In this document: positions 58,239 to 64,000 of the stretch, piece by piece
Layout of the letters: every line of letters starts with the position of its first letter
How positions within the stretch are numbered: the stretch's first letter is position 1
DNA from: Nocardia goodfellowii
GTDB lineage: Bacteria; Actinomycetota; Actinomycetes; Mycobacteriales; Mycobacteriaceae
Reading direction: 5' to 3'
Length of the DNA: 64,000 nt
Assembly: GCF_017875645.1 (NCBI RefSeq)
Contig: NZ_JAGGMR010000001.1
Coordinates: forward strand, 868,001-932,000
Notes under the pieces: model-generated
What the model was told of the DNA's origin: nothing
Database searches by the model: none
The model's input: the letters and a program-made list of their open reading frames with translations, nothing else
Position numbers and translations under genes: made by a program

Positions 58239-59045
58239 TCACGGCATTTGCCTGATGCGACCTGACAGCGTTACTGGACCACGACCGTCACCCCCGTTGG
58301 AGAAGCCCACCACGGTCGGCAGGGTCATGCCACCATCTTCAACCGGCCAATGAACTTGACGTAGGAGAGCGATAACTTCCCCGACATCTCCGGAGGTCGT
58401 CCACGGCCCACGCCCAGCAGTAGTGGCGTGGTAGCCAGATACAACGTCTTGCAGGAAGTGACACAGCCGCGTCATCCCGAACCCGAACGTGTGATGTTCA
58501 TGGAACCAGCTGTCATCAAGCCGGACTGTCGTTGTCGACTGTCTGCGAGTGTCGCTAGGAAGCAGATTCCACAAGTCGCGGGCCTGGATGACCCACGCCC
58601 AGTGACAGAACCACGGTTGTAGCCGCAGCTCCGCCGGTGCTGACATTACGTTCCGATTGAGTCCGCTGTAGGCGCGGGTGTCCGTACAGCATGCGACGCA
58701 CTGTGCAACCGAATCGCATGGCCGAATGCCGCAATTGCACTCATCAGGCCTCCTCAATATCGGTGGCCGCACGAGGAATACGTACAGAGCCGGAATCTTC
58801 ACGTCCAGGTACCGGCGCAGTTGCGCCAGGTCAAGAGGTGCAGTCCACCGTCGACCACTGGGTATGGAGTCGACGGCCTTGCACTCGAAGATTGCCAATT
58901 TGCTCGAGGAGTACCTGACGAGGTGGTCCACCGAACCGCGAGACGGTGCCGGCGACCAAATGAGCGCAAACGGGTCGTGACGAACGACTTCTGTTGCAAG
59001 CAACGAGTCGATCGTTCGCTCCGGTATCAGCCTCTCGCTACACAT
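58239..59045 (-). CDS. Hypothetical protein, possible PD-(D/E)XK fold, Cys cluster
   Basis: 268 residues. I do not recognise a family. ATG is preceded by AGGAGGG, a strong site. The N-terminal third has D40 (SVDHLV) and AIFECKAVD (E54-x-K56) after a hydrophobic strand, the order and spacing of a PD-(D/E)XK nuclease core. A Cys cluster CNCGIRPCDSVAQCVACC (102-119) could bind zinc. The last part (AWVIQARDLWNLLPSD, GMTRLCHFLQDVV) is helical. Composition is less GC-rich than core genes, consistent with the accessory region. Confidence 0.6.
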   Translation of the reverse strand: MCSERLIPERTIDSLLATEVVRHDPFALIWSPAPSRGSVDHLVRYSSSKLAIFECKAVDSIPSGRRWTAPLDLAQLRRYLDVKIPALYVFLVRPPILRRPDECNCGIRPCDSVAQCVACCTDTRAYSGLNRNVMSAPAELRLQPWFCHWAWVIQARDLWNLLPSDTRRQSTTTVRLDDSWFHEHHTFGFGMTRLCHFLQDVVSGYHATTAGRGPWTTSGDVGEVIALLRQVHWPVEDGGMTLPTVVGFSNGGDGRGPVTLSGRIRQMP

Positions 59046-59216
59046 CCGCCCTCCTCAGGCTCGAGACCATACCCGCCTGAGCTACGTAATCGTCAGGGGC
59101 GCCGGTGTTCTGTCGGCAGTCTGGGCCCGAGCCCGTCGTCGGGCATCACTCGACAGCGCGAACCCCGCAGGCCCGTCCGCGCGAACGATACGAGACCAGT
59201 GGCGCGAAAGGGATTA

Positions 59217-59531
59217 TGACCATAACGACTCGCACGGAAGCGGAGGCATATCGTCGCGGACTTCATCGTCTACGAGCACGGGTACGCCCAGCCATTCCCC
59301 TACGACTTGAGCGTAGAGCCCGGCCTGCTGCCTCCCGGTGCAGTAGTCGAAAACGAGCGACCCGAACTCGAGGTGCACGTGGCACTGATCATCCGACACG
59401 CCAAGCCCTTTCGATTGGCTTCGAGCCGGGTGAACGACAGGCGTCGAGCTCACCCGGCCCGTATCGACGACGCTACGAAGATGGCCACGAGAATCTGCAC
59501 CAGATTTCTCGGAATTTCTCGCCGGTAAGGT
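59217..59531 (+). pseudogene. Possible frameshifted small gene
   Basis: An ATG at 59217 reads MTITTRTEAEA, then a +1 shift near 59245 opens HIVADFIVYEHGYAQPFPYD and continues VEPGLLPPGAVVENERPELE to a TAA at 59529-59531. The shifted frame has no good start except a TTG at 59307. Codon third positions are ~78% G/C. The opposite strand (59214-59666) also has an open frame of 150 codons, so coding direction is not settled. It lies next to the DUF6879/XRE module. Confidence 0.3.
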
Positions 59532-59572
59532 TTCTGTTGACCAGTTTCTAGTGGTGCCCGAGGATCGACCAC

Positions 59573-59944
59573 ATGGAAGAAATTGTGCGAAACGTACCGA
59601 TAGAAGACCGGACGCTGCACTTGACGTTCCTCGGCAAGAACACCCAGAACGGCGGGAGCCCAACACTCTTCGCCACGAACCGAGGTACGTACGTCGTCCA
59701 GGGATGGCGGGTCAAGGACCACGACGATCAGGTTGAGATACCGCACCGTCTCCTTGCCCACACCGAACCGGGAACGTGCGTCGGCGCACTGCTGGGCGAC
59801 ACCGGGCGAGGCACGTTCGTTCTGGCGGGCACTCCGGTTACCGATGCCGGTGCGCTGGCCGAGATGAACGTCCCGGACCATGAGGCCGGCATCGAAGTTC
59901 CTGTAGGAAAGGAGGTTTGGGTAGATGCAACTACTGCAAGGTGA
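59573..59944 (+). CDS. Hypothetical protein of the DUF6879/XRE module, 123 aa
   Basis: Starts MEEIVRNVPIEDRTLHLTFL, beta-rich, no membrane segment. The C-terminal part (HEAGIEVPVGKEVWVDATT) ends 20 bases into the next gene, so translation is coupled. Not recognised. Genes of this size often precede DUF6879/DUF397 plus XRE pairs in actinomycetes. Confidence 0.7.
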   Translation: MEEIVRNVPIEDRTLHLTFLGKNTQNGGSPTLFATNRGTYVVQGWRVKDHDDQVEIPHRLLAHTEPGTCVGALLGDTGRGTFVLAGTPVTDAGALAEMNVPDHEAGIEVPVGKEVWVDATTAR

Positions 59945-60443
59945 GGAAATCGACGACCTCCTCCGCTCCTGCGAGAGCAGCGCCCACCACCTCGAAGTGC
60001 TCGACACGTACGAGACGCCGGAGGAAGCCGAGCCGTTCGGCAAGTTCCTGGCCGGTGAGCCCGACGATTATGCCTGGGGTGCGGACTGGTGGAACTTGAT
60101 CCGCGAGGTCACCAGCACCGGCCGGGCCGTACGTCGTGCCCGTGTCGTCACCGAGCCACACACCGCCTATACCAGGTGGGGCCTCGTTGTCGCCAATCAG
60201 AACATCGCTGTCGGAGAAGAGATTCGGTACCTCCCTCGGCACCTGATCGACCCGGCCGCACTGTCCACGGATGACTTCTGGCTCGTCGATGATCGGTTGC
60301 TCGCGTTTACCGTGTTCGAGCCGTCCGGCCGTTATGTCGGCTGGGGAATCAGCCACGATCCGGTGATAGTCGACCATGCCCGAGCCGTGTGGAACCGAGT
60401 GTGGGACAAAGCAATTCCGCACGCTGACTACATTCAGGCGTGA
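59925..60443 (+). CDS. DUF6879 family protein
   Basis: 172 residues. Family features: FGKFLAGEPDDYAWGADWWN, RRARVVTEPHTAYTRWGL, EEIRYLPRHLI and the closing WNRVWDKAIPHADYI. AAAGGAGG precedes the ATG by ten bases. DUF6879 proteins are found next to XRE-DUF5753 regulators in Streptomyces and Nocardia. Function unknown; role in signalling or as a partner of the regulator is inferred from constant pairing. Confidence 0.85.
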   Translation: MQLLQGEEIDDLLRSCESSAHHLEVLDTYETPEEAEPFGKFLAGEPDDYAWGADWWNLIREVTSTGRAVRRARVVTEPHTAYTRWGLVVANQNIAVGEEIRYLPRHLIDPAALSTDDFWLVDDRLLAFTVFEPSGRYVGWGISHDPVIVDHARAVWNRVWDKAIPHADYIQA

Positions 60444-61273
60444 CCACTACCGCGAAAGAGGCCCGCGAGGCGTTCGGTGAACGCCTGCGTAACCTCCGTA
60501 AGGATGCTGGGCTCACCGGCAGGCAACTCTCCGAGCTTGCCGATTGGCCCCCTTCCAAGGTCTCGAAAATCGAGTACGGCAAACAGACACCGACCGATGA
60601 CGACGTGCGTGTCTGGTGCATCCACACCCACACTGCGGAGCAGATACCAGACCTCATCGCCAACCTGCGCAACGTCGAAACCGCCTACCTCGAATGGCGT
60701 CGGATGCGCCTGCCGCACAGGCAGAAACAGTCGATCGCAACCGAAGCGAAAACCAAGCTGATGCGGTGGTATGAACCTGTCCTCGTGCCCGGACTGTTGC
60801 AGACCCCGCCGTACGCCGAAGCGGTCCTCCGCACGGTGCTCGATTTCTGCGACGAGCCAGAGGCGGATATCGACGCGAGCCTTTCTGCACGCCTGGAGCG
60901 TCAGCAAGTTCTGTACCGGGGCAACCACCGGTTCTATTTCATCCTGGCTGAGCAAGTTCTCCACACCCGCGTCGGCCCCGCGGATCTGATGATCGAACAG
61001 ATGGACCGACTCCTCACAGCCATGTCCCTGCCACGTGTAGTGGTCGGCATCGTTCCGTCGGTCCACGATTACACAACACCCACAAACAACTTCATCATGT
61101 TCGACAACCGCATGGTCCAAGTCGAGACCGTCACGGCCGAACTCACCATCACTCAGCCCAGCGAGATCACCTTGTACGAGAGAGCATTTCACCGCCTCAA
61201 GGACCAAGCCGTCCACGGGGCCGACGCCCGCGCCATGATCACCGCCGCGATGAACAGCTCGGCGACCCCGTAA
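60440..61273 (+). CDS. XRE-family regulator with DUF5753 domain
   Basis: 277 residues. N-terminal HTH_31/XRE: FGERLRNLRKDAGLTGRQLS then WPPSKVSKIEYGKQTPTDDD. The C-terminal ~180 residues are DUF5753: TKLMRWYEPVLVPGLLQTPP, YAEAVLRTV and VVVGIVPSVHDYTTPTNNF. GTG start overlaps the DUF6879 stop (GTGA). Such regulators resemble BldB/WhiJ-linked proteins that control development or antibiotic genes in Streptomyces. Confidence 0.92.
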   Translation: MTTTAKEAREAFGERLRNLRKDAGLTGRQLSELADWPPSKVSKIEYGKQTPTDDDVRVWCIHTHTAEQIPDLIANLRNVETAYLEWRRMRLPHRQKQSIATEAKTKLMRWYEPVLVPGLLQTPPYAEAVLRTVLDFCDEPEADIDASLSARLERQQVLYRGNHRFYFILAEQVLHTRVGPADLMIEQMDRLLTAMSLPRVVVGIVPSVHDYTTPTNNFIMFDNRMVQVETVTAELTITQPSEITLYERAFHRLKDQAVHGADARAMITAAMNSSATP

Positions 61274-61282
61274 CTGCCCTGG

Positions 61283-61625
61283 GTGATGGCCGCGCTACGC
61301 AGCCTCAGGAAGGCGCAGCGGGCCGAATGCCTCGCGCTGGACGTGCCGTTGTCGGGTGTCCGGTTTGATCGCGGCGTACGCGGACGGAATGCCGGTCCGG
61401 CCGGAGTTAGACTCCGACAAGTTTCAGCGGCTCGCGAAGGCGGCGGGGCATCCAACTCGAGGGCTGTGGAACACGTCGGTGTCATTGATGCGGGCGCTCG
61501 GCATCCCGGTGCACATCGTGGCAGGGGCCTGGCACAGCCATGACCCGGATATGTCCTGTCGGCCTACTCCGACACCCTCCGCCCACAACTTGGGGGCCGT
61601 TCTGTTCGGCTGCGAAAAAGACCCG
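61283..61625 (+). pseudogene. Tyrosine integrase C-terminal remnant
   Basis: Fragments in two or three frames read as the end of a phage/ICE tyrosine recombinase: MAALRSLRKAQRAECLALDV, then GLIAAYADGMPVRPE, DKFQRLAKAAGHPT, TSVSLMRALGIPVHIV and WHSHDPDM. The active-site block normally LHDxRHTSVSL is GLWNTSVSL, so the Arg is lost, and the YSDT nucleophile block is in another frame. The N-terminal two thirds are absent. It points toward the tRNA-derived site at 61703. Confidence 0.75.
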
Positions 61626-61702
61626 CCACCGCGTGTTGGCAAGTTCTTGGCAAGGTGTGCTTGCCAAGAACCGCCTCGCGGAGGGCGGGTAACCCTCTGA
61701 CC

Positions 61703-61748
61703 TGGAGCCGCCTGGGGGAATCGAACCCCCGACCTTTTCATTACGAGT
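61703..61748 (-). other. Orphan 3' half of tRNA-Thr(CGT): attachment site (att) remnant
   Basis: On the minus strand the sequence from the anticodon loop (ACTCGTAATGAAAAGG) through the T-arm (GGGGGTTCGATTCCCCC) and acceptor end (AGGCGGCTCCA) matches tRNA-Thr(CGT). The matching D-arm and 5' acceptor GCCGCCT are missing; beyond 61748 the sequence is unrelated. The break in the anticodon loop is the classical crossover point of tyrosine integrases, so this is an att core, not a functional tRNA. Confidence 0.8.
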
Positions 61749-62452
61749 CGAGTACATCGCGTCTGATCTTGGTCCGCCAATGTCCACACCCCTATGTGAA
61801 GTGGAGCAATGCTTCCGTGGGGGTATGGCTGCGTCCAGGGTCGTCTGCGCGAGTTGTGACAACGGCGTGACATCTCCGTCAGGGAATCCTTCTAGGATGT
61901 CCAGGATCTTGCGACCGATTTTGGGAGTGGTGAAAGATCGGAAAATTGCTCTTCAACTGGTGAAACCCGGACGATCCTCAGTCGTTCTGGGTGGTTCCCG
62001 GCCCACGGCCTGGAGACGGCCTGGCGCAGAGGCAAACAGATCGGCGTTACCCCGGACTGCGGGTAACCGCTCGCTGTGTTGTCCGAGGAAGGGAATGTGG
62101 TATCGGTGTGCATAGTCGCTGCGTACCGCAGGTGTCTCCAGGCGGCCAGAAGCAGGCAAGATTGCTGAACAGTTGCTAACCGACCCAATTGCAGCGTCGA
62201 TGATGTCGCTCGGCTTCCCGACTGTCATCGGCATAGTCGTCAGGAGTGCCGTCTCCGGTCTCAGCTACCTACTCCTCTGGCGAAACCCGCCCTCAGCCCA
62301 GCCCAGCAGCGTACGGCCCCGTTCTGGCGCCCCAAGGCACTACCTGCCAAAGACCTTGAGAAGGCCCGGCAACTGCCGACGTCAGCGGCTTGTCGATCCG
62401 TGCAGCGAGGCACGAGGCCTCGATACTGACAAACCAGCCGGTAGGCCGCCCC
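61749..62452. other. Gene-free accessory stretch
   Basis: About 700 bases right of the att site. Open frames here are short, on both strands, and match nothing I recognise. Base composition becomes more AT-rich towards 62450. Probably decayed mobile-element DNA. Confidence 0.5.
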
Positions 62453-63904
62453 ATGAAGCTACGATCGTGTTTTGTGACTAACTCAATACAGGGTCAGACC
62501 AGTGGAACCAAAGGCCACCCCGTTTTCCTGTTTTTACACCCTCTACATGTGTTCGTAGAGGCAATGGAGGCAGCGCGTGAGCTTGACCGTTTCATCGGAG
62601 CGAACGCTTCGCAACTGAGTGACGTCGAATCCCTTTTTGTTGCCGAGGCCACACGTCGTTTTCCAAGCGATCCGAAAAACCAGCACCGCGATGCCGCGTC
62701 GCTGGTACACAAGAACATCCACGAAATTATGGACAAGCGAGACGCGCTTAAGAAGGCGGGGGCATCCGAAGATGAGATTTCAGAAGCGCGTGACCTTCTG
62801 CGGAGTCAACTCCAGGCCCAGCTGGATGAATTGACAGGAAGGCCTGACTATTTTGCGAAATATGGTTCTGTGTGGTCCACGATAACTCGCAGAAATAGTG
62901 GCGTGCGCATCCTCCGATCATCGCTACTTATCAATATTGTCAGCGATTTTGAAGTTTTAATTTCCGGACTGGTTCGCGCAGTTATAGAAACGCGGCCCGA
63001 GATTCTTCGATCATCCGAGAGAAGATTCACTTATCAGGACATTGAGAGCTTTGTAACCATCACCGAATTCCGTCGGCATTGCGGTGAAAGAGTCGCGGAA
63101 GATCTGTTGCGCGGGAGCTTCAACGATTGGATGGATTGGCTCGCAAAACGACACAAGATCGAAGTGGTCGGAGTTACTGACTGCCCCGTAAGCCTAGTCG
63201 AGGTGTTTCAACGGCGGCACCTACTCGTACATGCAGGAGGTGTCGTCAACGCTATCTACCTGTCGAATACGAAGGGGATTCCCGATCCGCCCGAAATTGG
63301 GCACCGGCTTCGAGTTTCATCGAAGTATTTGCGAGAGTCTGTTGCAATGCTCTTGGTTGCTGCGATCAAGCTCTGCGTTACTGCGGCTAGAAAATTTGCC
63401 AAATCTCCCGACGCCGATCTTCTGATTGATCGCGACTTGTCCAGTTTGTCGTTCGGGCTCCTTCTTCGCGAACACTATTCAATTGTCGAGACCATAAATG
63501 AATGGCACCTCGAAGCTGTAGGCAACGATGCAACTCGAATAATCTGCACGGTAAACCGCTGGATTGCGAGGAAAAAGCTGCATGGTCTGGAGGCAATCAG
63601 GAGGGAGGTGGAGGAATGGGATACATCCACATTGGCTCTTAGATACGCCGCAACCAAGAGTGCTCTGCTCGACAGAAACGAGGACGCGTATCAGCTCGTC
63701 AAAAAGGCTCTTGAGAGTGGAGAATTGCCTCCGGATGGCTGGCGTAATTGGCCAGTGTTCGAGAATGTGCGCGAATACGCACTTTCGAAAGGTGCCGATT
63801 CAACTATGATGATGAACTGGCCTTTTGAAGCGCCACATAGCCATGCAGGGCCGAGCGTGTCACCAGATGCCGAGCATCCAACGCCACCCCCGAACTCTGA
63901 GTAG
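62453..63904 (+). CDS. HEPN-domain protein (candidate RNase, defence-like)
   Basis: About 483 residues from ATG 62453; other starts (GTG 62474, GTG 62549, ATG 62564) are possible because no strong ribosome-binding site is seen. Central region has a helical HEPN pattern: SSLLINIVSDFEVLISGLVR, later RRHLLVHAGG, i.e. R255-x4-H260, the catalytic motif of HEPN RNases. It ends in a Pro-rich tail. GC content is clearly below the rest of the window and codon use differs, implying recent transfer. HEPN proteins are typical toxins or antiviral effectors; a partner antitoxin is not visible in the 96 bases left in the window. Confidence 0.75.
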   Translation: MKLRSCFVTNSIQGQTSGTKGHPVFLFLHPLHVFVEAMEAARELDRFIGANASQLSDVESLFVAEATRRFPSDPKNQHRDAASLVHKNIHEIMDKRDALKKAGASEDEISEARDLLRSQLQAQLDELTGRPDYFAKYGSVWSTITRRNSGVRILRSSLLINIVSDFEVLISGLVRAVIETRPEILRSSERRFTYQDIESFVTITEFRRHCGERVAEDLLRGSFNDWMDWLAKRHKIEVVGVTDCPVSLVEVFQRRHLLVHAGGVVNAIYLSNTKGIPDPPEIGHRLRVSSKYLRESVAMLLVAAIKLCVTAARKFAKSPDADLLIDRDLSSLSFGLLLREHYSIVETINEWHLEAVGNDATRIICTVNRWIARKKLHGLEAIRREVEEWDTSTLALRYAATKSALLDRNEDAYQLVKKALESGELPPDGWRNWPVFENVREYALSKGADSTMMMNWPFEAPHSHAGPSVSPDAEHPTPPPNSE

Positions 63905-64000
63905 ATCCTTGCACGAATCCGTTCGACAGTTGGGTTTGTTCTCTGTGTGCATGCCAAGCCTTCTGCTCCGGAGGCAGCCTCGATCGGTTCGTGCCAATAC

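Noticed and set aside
61703..61748. Functional tRNA-Thr gene
   Set aside because: The 5' acceptor strand, D-arm and 5' half of the anticodon stem are absent on the adjacent side, so it cannot fold as a tRNA.
61655..61870. Small plus-strand frame containing SRLGESNPRPFHYES
   Set aside because: This is the translation of a tRNA 3' half, a common false gene; the feature is the tRNA-derived att site.
61424..61873. Minus-strand frame containing KRSGVRFPQAAP
   Set aside because: Also a translated tRNA sequence.
62173..62481. Plus-strand frame of ~100 codons
   Set aside because: No ribosome-binding site, low-complexity Pro/Arg end, no recognised family.

Overview
The window is chromosomal DNA from a high-GC actinomycete. 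The best fit is Nocardia or a close Rhodococcus/Mycobacterium relative. Evidence is the near-uniform GC-rich codon use, lsr2, clpC with a UVR motif, and a gene order matching the mycobacterial clpC-lsr2-lysS-coaX-panD-panC-(DUF2520)-(DUF6779)-(DUF3180)-folK-folB-folP-folE-ftsH block and the hpt-tilS-metalloprotease-dacB-ppa block. Species assignment is inference.

Layout. 1-3.5 kb: an ABC exporter (partial permease plus ATPase) divergent from a NarL-type two-component pair. 3.5-10.1 kb: clpC, a DUF1772 membrane protein, an FHA/HTH regulator, lsr2 and lysS, all on the minus strand. 10.2-11.4 kb: a cysteine dioxygenase/rhodanese operon preceded by a 13-codon Cys-Cys leader peptide and mutually exclusive hairpins, which looks like a cysteine-sensing attenuator. 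11.4-21.4 kb: a pantothenate/CoA and folate biosynthesis superoperon ending with ftsH. 21.7-34.1 kb: mostly plus-strand genes that separate ftsH from hpt. These are a PH-like hypothetical, DUF1266 and DUF2277 proteins, a PucR regulator with an ALDH/SDR pair, LysR, a degenerate amidase-family protein, an unusual membrane Ser/Thr kinase and a cyclase-family hydrolase. 34.1-39.1 kb: hpt, tilS, metalloprotease, dacB and ppa, with tandem repeats between dacB and ppa.

39-49.8 kb: secreted TAP-like hydrolase, a MarR/MFS/two-component cluster, a dienoyl-CoA isomerase-like crotonase, a short OHCU-decarboxylase-like protein, flavin reductase, a secreted small protein, an alpha/beta hydrolase, a glyoxalase-fold protein and a DUF2752 membrane protein. 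49.9-56.3 kb: a Pls/PosA-type membrane nonribosomal peptide synthetase overlapping an M1 peptidase gene, followed upstream by a divergent-edge LysE exporter; this is a candidate poly(amino acid) locus. A minisatellite covers the 3' end of the peptidase gene. 56.3-57.9 kb: a SAM-IV riboswitch controlling a class V aminotransferase.

57.9-64 kb: an accessory region. It holds a nuclease-like hypothetical with a cysteine cluster, a possible frameshifted gene, a 123-aa/DUF6879/XRE-DUF5753 trio, the C-terminal remnant of a tyrosine integrase, an orphan 3' half of tRNA-Thr(CGT) that is best read as an attachment site, and a low-GC HEPN-domain protein. This end of the window is best explained as one or more integrated elements at a tRNA-Thr gene.
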